A stretch of DNA of 64,000 nt from Acanthococcus lagerstroemiae (Eukaryota; Arthropoda; Insecta; Hemiptera; Eriococcidae): NCBI GenBank assembly GCA_031841125.1, contig CM063107.1, positions 44,405,497 to 44,469,496 on the forward strand, read 5' to 3'. The stretch's first letter is position 1, and every line of letters begins with the position of its first letter. A program made the position numbers and the translations under genes. This document shows positions 12,422 through 25,961 of this stretch, one piece after another. The notes below the pieces were generated by a model. That model worked only from the letters and a program-made list of their open reading frames with translations. It did not search any database and had not been told where the DNA came from.

Positions 12422-12681
12422 CAATTGAGGACCTGACTTCCAAAATGCGCTTAGGTAGTTCAAAATTACCGAAATTGAGATTTTAGCACTATCTCCGTGG
12501 AGAAAAAGAAAATACACATTTCAGCGTTCACCGCGAATTTCTATCTCTATTAGGAGACGAGTTATATATGTTCAAAGCACTGATACAGTATGATAATGAA
12601 ATAGGCTTAGTTACATTTTTTTAATTCCCCAAATTTTTGTGTTTTGGACTAAGCGCGTTTTGGAAGTGAGGTCCTCAATTG
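12422..12681. mobile_element. 260-bp MITE with 33-bp terminal inverted repeats
   Basis: The left end (12422-12454) and the reverse complement of the right end (12649-12681) agree at 31 of 33 positions. Both begin CAATTGAGGACCT and end GCGCTTAG. The interior is AT-rich without an open frame. No convincing target duplication was found: the flanking octamers match at only 5 of 8 positions. The superfamily is unknown. Confidence 0.8.
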
Positions 12682-12795
12682 GTTCATCACATTTCTTTGA
12701 AACTTTTTATAAATCGAAAGTTAAGGAATTTTAGAATCCTTGTCAAAATTGAGTGTCACGTGCGGAACAAGGGATTGATTATGTTATTCGATGAT

Positions 12796-12900
12796 AGAGG
12801 GGCGTGTGGCGATGCATACATGCCAAATTGGCCCCGGAACACCGCACCTTTTATTCCGGAAAAACCCCGAATGGGCCTGCGTCAGAATAGGGGGGATGTG
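12796..12900 (+). repeat. Short SINE-like repeat, diverged copy
   Basis: It matches the ~106-bp family at 25976 and 46301 through GTGTGGCGATGCA.ACATGCCAAA.T.GCCCC, ACACCGCACC, CCGGAAA, CGAATGGGCCTGCGTCAG and a terminal G-run. It is more diverged than the other copies. A possible flanking repeat around ATGTTAT is too weak to count as a target duplication. Confidence 0.6.
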
Positions 12901-13216
12901 ATGTATGTTATGATAGCCTTCATAATTTGTGATTTCCTGAGTTTTGAAATCAGTTTGGTTCTTGTTCGGGTTTGTTACATTAGTGAGTTTTTGCACTTTC
13001 ACTAACCGATAGGGTATTCCACTGAGTACCATATGACTGCATCTAACATCAATGAACAGTCTGTAGGTATTTGACTCTAGCAGAATGGGGAGACCGCAAA
13101 AACTTCACGATACAGGTTTAACGATCTGTTACCGTTCTGTTTTCATTTGTGTAACCTTACCTTAACCTTGAGATATTGCTGTATTTTTTCGCGGTTTCTA
13201 GCCCTACAGTTACTGG

Positions 13217-13773
13217 CAGGGTTGGCAATCTGAAACTGAATCTCGAAGTTTAAGAAATTGTGCTGTCTCTGAAGCCAAACCCAGAAGCTAAATGTAATCA
13301 CCTTGCGAGGGAAAAGCCGAAACTGAAGTTCATAATACAAGTTCACTGAAGCTGAAACGAAGCCGTAATGTATTAGATTTTAATGGCTTCGGTTTCCGCT
13401 TTATGTCATGCTGCTGTGATCCGGATACGGGATTTCGACGTACATCCACTTAAAAATGTCCCGGGAAAATTAACTACAGTATTAAGTATTAACACTTTTC
13501 AATGATCGAAAGATCGAATCTCTCGTCTCAGATCAGTCCAGTTGTGATTGGTGAACACTTTTGGTACTAGAAAAGAATTAGATGACCAGATAACGAGAAG
13601 TCGAAACTCGAAGCTGAGATAATCATATCAGTGAAACTGTATCCGTATCTGAAATCGGAAGTACAACATACCTAGACATTTTTGAAGCCAGAACCGAATC
13701 TGAAAGGTCTTTCCATCTTGCAGTTAAGCTGAATCCGAATCTAAGTTCATAAGTTTCGGCTTTTCCAACCCTG
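13217..13773. mobile_element. 557-bp hAT-like non-autonomous element
   Basis: The left end reads CAGGGTTGGCAATC and the right end, read inward, CAGGGTTGGAAAAGC. The flanking octamers are GTTACTGG (13209-13216) and GTTACAGG (13774-13781), 7 of 8 identical. CAG-type termini with 8-bp duplications are characteristic of the hAT superfamily. The interior is made largely of degenerate GAA-CTGAA-TCCGAATCT-type words on one strand or the other, with no transposase. The minus-strand frame 13143-13346 crosses the left end and is chance. Confidence 0.75.
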
Positions 13774-13781
13774 GTTACAGG

Positions 13782-16700
13782 TATTTCTCAGTACTAAAGA
13801 GCTACGCGCTTATGAATTTGAATTCTAGAAACCCCGTCTCTCTCACAAGGTTGAGTTAGCAAACCACGAGACACACACAATAGCATCAATACTTACAATT
13901 CGGGTGGTATCATGTGCTCTGCAAGTATGTCTTTATGCTTGTTCTAGAGAGCAGGCAGAAAATTTCAACACGCGCTATCTACCCACCTTGATCGGAACCT
14001 CAAAGCGCGCTACCTTGATCAATACTGTAGTTGCTATGTCTGCTAGAATGTGGATGGGGTTAGTTGAAACCTGTTTATCAATTCGTTGGTACTGGGAACC
14101 AAACTCTGGTCGTAAGGCTGAGAATCGGGAAAGTTACCACTCACCTATAGAGCCAGTGGTATTTTCCTTCTTGTCCCTTGGCCAATTCCTCCCTGATTGT
14201 AGCGGTTATGGACGTACAAGTATAATTATATAAAGGGGAACCAGTATCTTTGTTTCAAAACCTAATATTGAAGAGAGGGGGCATGGCAGCCATCAATTCT
14301 GGCGAAATGATTGCTGTTTACGGTGTTGAAACCGAAGTTATTTTCTGTCCATCCCTTGTGAGCGCCCGATTGGCCGTATGGGAGATAGTGTTGTACTTTC
14401 AGTCACTCAACGTTGTATGATCTCTGGAAATGCGCCCACCTGAAACGTTTTCGTCTCCCGGTTAAGATAAAAAATTATTTAATTCTTTGTGTAAATATTT
14501 TCCACCGAGTTCAAGGTTTGAAAAATGTGTATTAAGTTGTTTTGTATACAAAAGTAATTAATGTGCGTCGTATTTAAACTTTTTTTTTTCCACCGTTCTA
14601 TTCCTCGATTTAATTTCTGTTACTTCGTTTACTTGTGTGTACATCAGGACAGAGTACACGACGGAAAAACGAATTAAAAGGGAAAAAAATCAGAGAGAAA
14701 AAAGGAAGAGGACCTTTTCAGCAAAGTTAAATATATACATTCTTATTCCTCGTCTCTTTTTCATTCTATTAATTCATTGTTACTACGCTTCGAATTAATT
14801 AGGGCTATAAATACCAGTTTTGTAGATGGGTAGCAGCAATTTTTTCGGTTCATTTCAGGTTAATTAAAGTACTTAGAATAAGTAGGCGATGTTGCTGGTT
14901 CGGTGTTGTCGCACCAAGAGTGCAGTAGGAAAAGAAAAATTGAGAGAAAAAAATTATAATCTTGGAATAAAATTTAAAAAAAAAGGAAAAAAATTAACAA
15001 GATTAAAAAAGAGTACGAGTTCAGTCAGGTTTATCTTGAAAGAGTTTCTAGCTACGAAAATTTAATGGTTGATTTTTCAGTTTTTTTTCTGGTGTTAATT
15101 ATCATCGGTGGCGTTTGAAAATATTTTTTTTACTTTACCTGCCGGTTGGCGTAGTCGTTTTTCCTTTTCAGTCTCGTTTTCTCCCTGTGTGTGTCTTTTT
15201 CTCGTTAATTTCGCGGGAAAGTGGTTGAAAAGTGTAAAATAAACTATTTCATTGCGAATCCCTCGGAAGAAGTTGGTAGTCGTACATTACGTGTTCCATT
15301 GTTTTTTTTCCCCTTTCATTCTTTCATTTCAGCATTATATACGTGAAGGGTTTGTATTTCCTTTGTAGATGCTTAATTTTTTTTTGTGTTTTTACTGAGT
15401 CGGAAAAGACTTAAATTATGTAGTTGGGATTTTTTGCAGACTAAATAATGGTGGTCACTATATACCGTGTACGTATATTGTGTTCAGTGGGTGAAGTAAA
15501 GCACGGACGTAATGCCTGGAAAATACTAAATACTCTTGTTCTCGATGGCTAGTTGCGTTGTAGAGTGCGGCTGAGTGGCGGACTAGTGCGAAAGACGATG
15601 ATGGTTTTTGCGGTGGTCGGATGTAGGGCGAGGATATTAATGCGTTGTGTAGTGGCAGGCTCTTGTAAAGGAGCCCAAAACAACGTTAACGATATATGTA
15701 CTCGAGAAATGTAAGTCTGTGTAGCAAAAACGAAGAGCTATTAGGGTAGTGGAGAATTTGAACAAATATTTCGACGCTGGGTTGTAATTTTAATGCAAAT
15801 AATTCCAAGCCTGAAGATCGGCATTCTAAACGACAAATTATTGTAGAATGCTCGCGGCATGTCTACCACTCAAGTCCTTATTTTTCAAATTCTGAAATAG
15901 TTTTCGCGAATTCATCGAAATTCTGTTGTGCGAAGTCAAAAATGCACGGTATTAATTTTCCTTCCGTAGCTGGAAATGCACGTGGTGTACAGTGTTTCAG
16001 CTCGGCGTATTTCGTTACATCTAATTAGTTAGGTACTTCTCGAGTACCTTTCGTCGTATCGGCGTGGAGAAGGGGAGTTCGGAAAAGCGAATACATCTTC
16101 TCATTTCAAATAACAGTGCTTTCGCTTTGAACAAGTCACTATAAGCCTGCCACTTGAAGCACTCTCGTCAATTCATTAACTGATCTCAGGGTAAGCACTT
16201 GCTGCTGTCGTATTGTCGATTTTTTAAATCAAGGATAGTTGGGGGTTGTTATTACTGCACCCCTCGTCCCTTCTTCTCTTCTCCTGTACATATGAATTAG
16301 TTTGTAACATCTTGCCAAGTGAGTGGTGTAGGTGAGCTTCGAGTTCAGACAAAAATAGTCAAAACTAGATATGACAGTTGAATTATCAAAGGACTACCTG
16401 GTGAAGTTCAAGAAGGTGGATGCTGCCAGGATCCTCATACGAGTATGGGTGAAAAGAAATTCTCAACATATGAAATAGTAAAGTTGCTTAGATTGTATTG
16501 CAAATAAAATGTAGGTATATAACCGTGGACTTCGGATAGTTTTGGAAACTTAGTCACGAGTTCGGAGAAGTCATAATAATTTTTTAGATTTTTCAGAAGT
16601 CGGTGTTAAGAGTTGTGGTCAAGTTTGCCCTGCTCCGATTCTCTAGAATGATATCTGGAAGGAACCGATGACTTGAAACCACTATTTTGGTGGAGTCGGG

Positions 16701-18775
16701 AATCGGATTCAGTTGTCTACATTGACAAAGTATAACTAGGTCACATTCAAACTCAGTGGTTACCGCTTCATAAATTTGAATCAACGGAGTTTTTAGTTTT
16801 GCGGAAATCAGCATATATATGATGATTTGAATCAGTGATCACGTGATCGGTGTACTTACAACTGGAAAACCGACGAATTCCACTAATTCAAACAGAGATC
16901 AGAATACGGTGACCCTCTCGACTCCAATATATATTTTTGTATACATCGTTCTGCCTAGCTACATTCTGCGTAACACGATGTGAACGTCTCACAAACGTGT
17001 CTCTTGTCTCCTGCATTCCTATACTTCTAGTACGTGATTTTTTCAAAACCATATTCTTTTTCTTATTCTGATGACTCATTATCTTTTTTCTCCTTCGATC
17101 GGCCAGGTAGGACATTCGTTTACTTTCAGTTATAGTTTATTTTTTGCACTCTCGTTCAGATCTGTTTTTACTGTCGATCGATCAATACACACGTTTTTTC
17201 TACTCACTCTGTCTTTTTTCTGTGATTTTTTATGCCCTTGCTGTAATGCGAACTAAACACTTCTCTTGCAAAATGCGAAAAGCTTGCAAGACTGTGCTGG
17301 AGCATGAATTAAATTTTCGAACCGTAATGAAACTTATGTAGAAATTGAGCAGATCCTGATCTCGTGCAACGTTGACAAGAATAGCTGACTGCAGTGTGAT
17401 TTCTGGCCAACACCTCCCTCCGAAGTGGATGGGCTTTATTGAGAGGAAAACGACATTTTCTGTGGTAACTTCTTCGGCTCTAATCAGCCCTTGCCCCTTC
17501 CGCCTAGGTTAAAAAGAAAATAAAGTAGGGAAGAAAGTTGATATACTGCTCCATGAGATGAAGGTACAGAAGTTGAGAGTCACGAGTGAAAAAAGAATTC
17601 TGTTTGAGTATGTATTAGTAGGACCCCCGTAATACCAACTGTAGTTGAATATGTCTTGGAAAATTCGAAAATACTCAGTATTTTATCATTCGCTTCCCGC
17701 CCTGCAAAGGCTCGGGCGGCCGAAGGGAGGAGATTATCAATCAATCAATCAATGTTTGTTTATTTAAATTTGCAGCACTCGCTGAGCAAACTACTCGTAC
17801 TGAGGCCGTTTTATAATATCAATGTTCTATTATATTTACATCTGGGAACTTAATTTATAACTAATATAAAAAGCTTAAACCTAATGAAAATAAAGCTAAA
17901 AATGAAACTGAAATTATCCTTGCACCACAGCCACGGATTCCGTGAACTCCCACCCCTCATCTCCACTTTTTTTGTTGGTTATCTTTTTTTTTTTTTTTAT
18001 TTTACCAGTAGTTTTCAATTTCTTACTCATCCTTGCTGTAGTGGGTTGTTCGATATTTTCTTCATTTTGTACTTACCTGTTATGTTTTGGCGAACCGACG
18101 ATTTGTGATTTAGTTTTTATGTTCAGTCTATTGAAATTCAGAAATTGAGAAAGATACAATGAAGCATATTTTGAATATATTATCTGAAAACCGGGTCTTC
18201 TCCTTGAAACACCGCCTGGCCCCCTCCCCTCGGAAGACATCGTACTCCTAGTTTATCATTGATAAGAGTTTTGTTTCGTAAAATTTTCGAACCGCTTTAC
18301 CCCGATATAATTTATACAGGTTAAATGAAATCTTTGGGTGGATTATTAGTCAAGTTGTTGAGTTAGTTGAAGGAAAACTACCTCTAATCCATTCCTAACC
18401 ATGTGGAGAGGTGTTGTGTGTGTGTGTGTTTTAATCCCCCCCCCCCACATCCGACAACCTCGAATACAGTACCGAATTGAATCATCACATACGTGATGAT
18501 AGGTTGGTCATGATGGCTATTCATGTGGAAATTTCTTAAATTATCATTGTGTCCTCAACTAACTGAACTTAGAGGGGAAATTTTAAGTGCACGTTGAAAT
18601 AAAGTGAATAAACGATTGGATGATAATGATAAAATCGAGTGTATGAACGATAGGAAATGTACCAACTAACGTTAAACATTGTTCGTTTTTCTTCAATGAA
18701 ATAACATTAACATGAAATGAGTTCAACGATTAAAAAATATATTACACTTCTTTTTTTTCTTCAGGTATCCTCATG
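13782..18775. other. No gene seen; repeat-poor stretch with short microsatellites
   Basis: Little recognisable mobile DNA is visible. The frame at 13904-14233 (109 codons) has no known motif. At 17736-17753 there is an ATCA microsatellite followed by TGTTTGTTTATTT. This resembles the reversed tail of a LINE with a TTGA-repeat end, but no reverse transcriptase motif follows. A (GT)n run lies near 18415-18429 and a C-run near 18437. Frames at 17884-18148 are T-rich and look like chance. Confidence 0.45.
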
Positions 18776-20000
18776 GACCTTCCTCAAATCTCTCAACTTT
18801 TTTCAGACCGAAGTTAGTTTTACCTTTTTGCAGCTGGTATGGGATAAGAAAAAATGTATCACCATCAAAGGGCACCTAACCCTTTCTACTTTTCCCGAGA
18901 CTATTAGCCCATTTTTCTTCGTAGGCATCCTCATACAAATATGACCCGGATCCAAGTTCGTTTTACCGTTTTGGACTCTTCTTGACCCTAAAGATCCTTC
19001 ACCAATCGTAGGTTCCCTGTTCATTTTTAGGGCCGACTACTAGTAGCCGAGCCTATTGCAATCGAAATTTCATTTCTTTTTCAGTGTGAGTTGAGTCGCG
19101 GTATTTGCATTGCGTCTCGATCCAATCTTGTCATAGTTCATAGTTCGCGAAAGAATCAGTTAAGTCATTCGTTCTCAGCCGCAAACGCTGTATTGCGTAT
19201 TATTAGGGTCGGCTACGAGTTTCGAGAAAACAATTAGTTGAAAATAATAAAACTAATTATAAATTATTAGCAACAATTTCGATTTTATTAGGGTCGGCAA
19301 TGACGGCAACGAGCCTCCTGCTTTTCTTCGCCTTCGGTAGTGCTCGGTAATCTTGATGTCATGTCTCATGCGATGTGTTGTTAAGTGTGCCTGTAGTGTC
19401 ATCCTAATAAATACACTTCATCTTTCAGCTCTTTGATATCATTTCCAACAAGTGTAAAGCAAGTTATATAAACTCGAAAGTGACGAACTTGGAACGCACG
19501 GCCATATAAAGAGACCACAAACATGACTACTGATAGGTCCTTTTTCCTGAGCAGATAAAGTAGTCTCTAATTTTCCAGTCCAGAGCCGACCTTCTTCCAG
19601 CCGCTAGCTGCTTGTTTCAATTTTACTCCAAATGTCTTTTTCCAATAGCTCTCCTCAAGTCTCACTTAATTGTTTTTCAGACCCTAGTCAATTTCACCTT
19701 CTTGTGGCTGGCATAGGATGAGTAAGAATTTGGCTCCATCAAAGGGCCCTCCACCTCTTTCCGCTCTTACTGAAAATGATAACCTACTCTTCTTCGCTCG
19801 CCTCCGGGGCTAGTATGACTCCGATCCGAGTTATTTTCACTTTATTGTACCCCCTCGATTCTAAGAATCCCTTGCCACCCTAGGGTTCGCAATTTACTTA
19901 CTCACGTTTTCCCCCTAGTGCCCGCTTTCAATAATCCTTCTCAGGTCTCACTCGAGTGTTTACAGGGAAGTAAGTTAGTTTCACCGATTACTAGGCATCT
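18776..20000. repeat. Degenerate long-period direct duplication
   Basis: A ~260-bp segment at about 18776-19035 recurs at about 19650-19920. Shared words include TTTCAGACC, TTTYACCTTYTTG, GCTGGYATRGGAT, ATCAAAGGGC, CTCTTC and GACCCGGATCC / GACTCCGATCC. A shorter third piece starts near 19940 with TCTCAGGTCTCACTCGAGTG. Between the copies, TTAGGGTCGGC occurs near 19203 and 19288, with a related TTAGGGCCGACTAC at 19028. No frame is conserved between copies, so this looks like a segmental duplication or old satellite rather than a gene. Confidence 0.5.
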
Positions 20001-21599
20001 AGGAGTCAAGTTTCAATTACATCAACGTGTAATGTGTATCGCTACTTAATATTTTTCACTGTTCAACTTATTTTATAATTGGGCCTTTTTCCTACTCAAA
20101 TAGAAATATTTTATCGCTCATCCATTTCTTCTATGGTTCGTTACTCGTTTCAGAGAACTCATTTTCTAATCGTTGCATTTTTCCCCATCGTACGTGCTCT
20201 CTCTTTCACGGGGCTATTAGACACCCGAACTTGAAGCGGCTATACACATAGGTTAGCAATTAAATCGATTTTCTCAGATTTGTCATCTCATCTCTTAACA
20301 AAACTTGAAGAGGTGATGGGCATCTCGTTCGAATTTTTTCCATTTATTATTATGTCCTATCACTTAACTTCAAACAGTGATAGAGAAGCTGGCTATCCTA
20401 ATCGAATATTCCTTTCCCAGTTATTATGTAACCCAACGAGAAGTAGCAGTGGAAAAATTTGACGACCCAGTAATTTTTCCTGAAATAATCGTGAAACTTC
20501 CGTCCAACCCATTTTCCTGCTGAAACTGCGAGTCAATGTTGACTTCGGAAAAGCATCCTGAAGTTCGAATATTACTAAATAAATATAGGCCTTAATTTTG
20601 TGCCCATTCCATAACCAAATTTGAAGTCGTTGATTTGATGATTACAGAAAGAAATCTTGCAACCGACAGAATTCAATTTCAAATAATAATTCCATTTTAA
20701 TATTCGAAGTGACGAAAAAAGTGTACAGTGGAAGTGAAAGCTTGAAAATAATATTTTACTATCGAGTTCTCGCCGAGCAATTTAAAAGCCTCTTTGATTT
20801 CGGGCTCATTTTTTTCTTAATATATTTTTAATGTTTTGACGAAAATGTATATACACAGGGCGGTATACGATTGAAATGTTTATAAATTACCTCGGTTGCC
20901 GAACTGCGCCTTATTTAGAATGAAATTGCTTCGCTCAATGATATAGAAGAGAAGAAATGCTATTAAAGATTCCTCTTACTCGTGCCCGCGAATCAATTAT
21001 TCAACAGTATTCTAACGACGCTGATTTTCATAAATGGTTCAATTTGATTTCTCGGCTATATGTGAAATTTCTAACCAATTTACAACTTTTTCGTGATTTA
21101 GTTTAATTTTTCATTCTTTTTTATATAAACTATTTATTTGTTTTTGTTTGTTTGCATACCTACAAGCATTAACACTCCTTTGTCTTCAGTTTTTATTCAT
21201 TTTATATTTGAACGTTGATTGCGGTTATGGGTGCAGTTAATTAGGTTAATTTAGGTTAGTTAGAAAATTTTTCTCCGGGAAACATTAGCTCTTAGTTAGT
21301 GCATCAAAACCTGTGGGTATGACATACTTCCTGCCTGAGATAATGGAAAGGAGAGCATGAGTTTCCTCGCAGAATAATATTAAAACTTCATCTCGTATCT
21401 TGAACATCTAAGGATTGGTCTATTATGGATGTGAATTTCAATCCATGTTTGTTGACGCGCATTTGGAATGTGGATTTACTCAACTATTAGAACATGAGTG
21501 GAAGATATCTCACGAAGTGACTGCCATATATGAGAACCAGAATCTCCAAAAACTTGATTCCAACTTGGACACTTACAAAAAAGCTGGCAGCTAAAATAG
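20001..21599. other. No gene seen
   Basis: AT-rich sequence without recognisable coding or element ends. The frame at 20280-20462 has no known motif. Confidence 0.45.
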
Positions 21600-21995
21600 T
21601 AACAACAACTGAAAACGCATGCTGAGATTTATTCTAAAAGAAATCGGACAGGACCAGGGTCACAACCCTTAAAAGAAAAATCCCAAATTTCAAAAATGCA
21701 TTAGTTTTTTTTAGGAATCAGAAGTGGGTCGGGGAACATTGCTTGCATGCTACAGAAAAGGTGGACATGCATCTCGACCTTTTGGTCATTTGCTTTCAAG
21801 AAAAAACAGAGAGAAGAGGTAGCCAAAGATCAAAATGGACAGATGACATGGATAAGTTTCTTAAAAACAAACAGTATTACAGAGTAGCACAGGAGAGGGG
21901 AGAATTGGAGAGACTGAGATACATTTTTGCTTTGAAAGGGCCGGGAGCACTTGAGTGTGAATAAATAGTAAAATACACACTGTATTCTGTATTCT
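21600..21995 (+). pseudogene. LINE (RTE-like) 3'-end fragment with ATTCTGT tail
   Basis: The frame at 21743-21964 ends with RSKWTDDMDKFLKNKQYYRV, then AQERGELERLRYIF. This is the R.RW.DDI.KF...Y.RVAQDR..W..L...F order at the end of RTE-type LINE polyproteins. Just upstream, another frame reads NQKWVGEHCLHA, a decayed KLKWAGHVARM motif. The stop at 21962 is followed by a short 3' region and two to three ATTCTGT units (21981-21998), the microsatellite-like tail of such elements. The copy is strongly 5'-truncated; only the last ~120 residues can be traced. Confidence 0.8.
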
Positions 21996-22551
21996 GTATC
22001 TATATGTACTTCCTCTATAAAAAGGTTTGAGTGATTGAATGATGGATTGGCCAAAAATAAAAATAAAAAGAAGTATCCCTTGCTCCCAATTCAAAAGTAA
22101 AAACTGGAACCAATGCTCTTGGTAAGTTGAAACTACTTCTAATCACGCGGGGCCTATCTCAGGAATTGTAGGCGTCTACCTCATGATCGGAATTGGTTTT
22201 TCGAACCTATTAACTATCGTAAGAATTGAAGGGGCTGAGTTTCATAGATTCGAATTCTACACCTCGTCATGTCCCTAAAATAACGTAAGCGATATTGCAG
22301 TCAAGTGACAGCGACAAGTTGAGCTCCTACCAATTTCGATTATTCTTCTGTAAAATTGATATTTAGCTTAGATTAGTCTCATAGACCAACTCATTAGATT
22401 CTAATACGTTGATTATGTCAATTAATTTAAGCTAAATTCCTGTGTACGGGAAGAAAGATGGTAACAGTTTCGAGTATCAGTGTGGGTCGTCATATTCCGT
22501 CATTTGATTGCAATATCGTTTGCGACTGTCTGTCGTGTGACGATGTTACAG

Positions 22552-22944
22552 CAGGGTGTCTACAGGTGCTGAAAAGTTCTTCCAAGTCCTGCAAGTCCTG
22601 AATTTTGAAAGTAGGTCCTAAAAGTCCTGAAACGTGCTGAAATTTAAGAAAAAATGATAAAGTCCTTCATTTTTGTTATTACATAAAATACTCAAAAATT
22701 AATTTTTTGCGATTCTTATGATTGGGCATTATACGGTGTAGCGCAGGATCTATATTCACTAGGAGGGCGGAATCGGGGAAGCAAAAAGGAGGGAGGGGCA
22801 AGGAGATAAAACAATTGGAAACAAAAAAAATATTTGCACCCTCGGGGAAAAGATGGAAAAGATGGAAAAAATGTCGGCTATAGCCCTGCAAAGGGTCCCG
22901 AAGAAGTACTTCATTTTTACTTTTCAATTTCTGTAAACACCCTG
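22552..22944. mobile_element. 393-bp inverted-repeat element beginning CAGGGTGT
   Basis: The left end is CAGGGTGTCTACAGGTGCTG and the right end, read inward, CAGGGTGTTTACAG. The left part is rich in AAGTCCTG words (three to four copies within 80 bp). The flanking pentamer TACAG occurs on both sides (22547-22551 and 22945-22949), a possible short target duplication. No transposase is present. The 149-codon minus frame at 22679-23128 crosses the right end and shows no known domain, so I treat it as chance. The superfamily is uncertain. Confidence 0.6.
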
Positions 22945-22949
22945 TACAG

Positions 22950-25900
22950 CTGGTTTCTGTGACGTATTGTCTGCCGTGTGAATTGAAGGGGCTGTTGAAT
23001 TCGTATTTCGCCCTACGACTATCAGATTTTTGTAGGATAGAGAACTGATACATCGCCTTTGATAATTTTTCCTGAAAAAAATTGTTCGTGTTGACAACTT
23101 GCTTATTCAAGAAGCATCTTCGTGCCAAGTCTTTTTCAATAATTTTGAAGTACTGTGTGGCGTGCCAACGTGCAGTTCATCATTTTTTTGTGGAATTACG
23201 CTTGATATGAACGTGAAGAAAATGAAGAAAGACGAGGCCAGGGAAGAGAGCATACAGAATTATAAAACAATAGAAAAATAGAAATTTAGAATTTCATCTG
23301 AATGCCTCCCTCGGGGAAATCATGTGACCGGCTCCACCTCTCCAGTAAACATTTTCTACCAACCAGGCGATGACATGCGAGTGTAAAGACTTCACTATCT
23401 TATAATATCTTCTAGAAACGAACTGGTGCTTCAATCGTGATTTATTTTAGTTCGGACCAGAAACAATTATTTTATCGGGACCCGAAGTTATCGTTTTTCT
23501 TTGTCTTCTTCTTTTTCTGGCCACCTGAAACTTAATCTTTGTTTTTACGAACGTGGACGAGCTGGGACCTAAAATTGAAATAAGTTTTCCAGTTCTGGAT
23601 TGCGGGCGCGGTTTCGTAAAAGAGAAGTTTTCCAGTGACCCTCGTTGCTTTAATCCCGTTAGCCGTTACATTCCTAATTGCTGCTTTTCGAAACGTTATT
23701 AATGACTGCGAGTAAGAGGTTAAAGGCTGCGCCCGCGCCGTCCTGTTTTCGCCATAACTCGATTGGACATTTAATCAGAAGTTCAAAAACTATCTCATCT
23801 CGACTTTTTTTCTGTCTTCTCTGCATGTACTCGTATGTTTGATTAAATGATATAGCACGGCACGATATCGCATCGCCTCACGCGAGCTCTTATTGTCGCT
23901 GGTAGTGATCGGTGTGTACGCGATTTTCGGGTCCGGCTAAATCCGTTTTTGTAATTCCAAAAGAAGTCCCGAGTCGGTTGGTGTATTCGAGTGGGGCTTA
24001 TTTTCAGTGCGCTCCAATCAGTACGAACAACAGGTGTCAGCTCGTATGCTTTCCAAGTTATCTGCGTTCGTTTTGTACTATGAGATTTCTTAATTTTGAT
24101 AAAAATCCGAAAGTCTCCTCCGAAACAACTCGTATGCTCTGGAAAATGTATCGGTCGTGAGGTAATTCGTACTCGTTAGCTGGGATATGCCGATGGAGGC
24201 GCACCCTCCCCTGGAAATAATCAAGTTAGTCGACGCAGTCGAGTCGTCTGGCGGCAAAACTGATCAGATTTTAATTTCATCAGGGAGAAAGGTGCAGTAA
24301 TGTAAGCTCTGTTTTATACACTGTATAGCAGGCACGAGTACACGCAGAATAAACAATTGCCAACCCGTACGATACATTAGCTCCTTTCATTTCCTTCCGA
24401 ATCGAAACCAATCAGCAGTTGCGGAGAATACTTCCGCCTTCGCTACGTAATTTTTCAGTCGACCATGTGGCTGTGTAATTCCTTAATTAACGCTTCTTTG
24501 TGAGGAGTGTTTAAACACGCAACCCTTCAATCGCTCAGCTGAAAAAAAGAGAAAAAAAAACATCAAAGTGACACAGTAGCTGCGGCACCGAGATGAGAGC
24601 AAGTAGTCGGCACTGAGACGAGAGAGCTCTTCTCAAAAGCAAACGCGAAGAAAAACTCGGTAAAAGTTAACGAGCAAATTCTTAAATTTTCATGGAAGTG
24701 TAGTCATGGTGCAGAAGTGCACACACCAGCGACTAGGTGAATGTTGAAGGGCCCAAGGTGACAAAATGATGTAGCCGTTTTGAAATTTTATGGTCGGCCG
24801 TACTCTCTGCTTCGAAGAAGACACATTTTGTATGCGCAGTCGTAAAATAAGATATGGTAATTACTTAGCATATTATATTATGACAATTCATTAACTGGTG
24901 AAATTGGGGCATGTGGCGGGTTGCCGATGCTAGTTTTTGTATAAGAGGCTCTGATTACAGTTTGTAAACTTACTTAGATAGCCACCAGGATTTATTCGCA
25001 GATTTCATACGACTTGTTAGAATTTATAGCACCAATTTCCCGCACAGCTTGGTTGTTATTCTAAATCCTTTTTGAAACGAGTCTTCTTTCATGTCATTGA
25101 TTATAAAACCATTGTGGTCGTAGAATTTGTAAGTATTTACGTTACTTGATCTCACGTGGTGGAACACCCAGTTATGGATCCCATAAGGGAGTTTTCGCCG
25201 AAATATTGCTTTTATTCAAAAAGCATTCTAGACCCGCCGCGTGATATTTTCTCAAATAACCGAAGCCTGTGTATACTCGTGTCCCAAATTTGAACTCTCT
25301 GATTCAATTTCTTACTGTGATATGTTTTTTTGTTCGGTAGATCAGCTAATTAGACCAGTCATGGTCACCCCTCCCCTTCCCTACTAAAATTTTGTCGGTT
25401 TAATTATAAATCATTGATGAGATTTTCGAAATTAAGTTTGTGGGATGCAATAAAAGGTGTAAACTCTAACCGTTATTCAAAGTAAGTCGAGGATTCTTTA
25501 TTTTTGGTCGAAGATAAAGAAAGCCTCCTAAATGAGGGAAAATAGCAGTTCACCAAGTGTTCTTTCAGTGAGACTAATTTCGAGTTGTTTGATCGAATTT
25601 TGGAAGCATTATGGATGTGTGAACCGTATTAGTCATAATGGATTCTGTGAGGATCGAAGTTATCGATGTACTGAGTGCTCGCTGAGACTTGGTAACAAGA
25701 TCTTTCGAGAAAGGGGCATCCTAACTCGTTGAATTATCTAAGAGTATCTTAGACATGGCTCTGTTCATTGAACTGAATCCCGTTGTATAGATATTGTCTT
25801 TTAAAGGTATGGAAAATTGAAACAGAAGTAGATATTTTTTCGAAATTGATTACTTTTGTTTTAGTCTAAAATAACTCCCCTCTCCCGTCTGGTTTGGTTT

Positions 25901-25961
25901 TTGAATCACCTGAATCTAAACTCTAAAATGCTTTTCATATTGAACTCACGCAGTAACAGGT
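22950..25961. other. No gene seen
   Basis: Mixed AT-rich sequence with CpG-richer stretches near 23600-24260. No recognisable protein motif, RNA gene or element ends were found. Confidence 0.45.

Noticed and set aside
17065..17080. CTGATGA at 17068 as a second hammerhead candidate
   Set aside because: No GAAA box and no stem I or II partner follow at the required distance. CTGATGA at 40185, 44811, 46189 and elsewhere fails in the same way.
22679..23128. 149-codon open frame on the minus strand
   Set aside because: It crosses the right end of the inverted-repeat element at 22552-22944 and shows no known domain; composition is uneven. Most likely chance.
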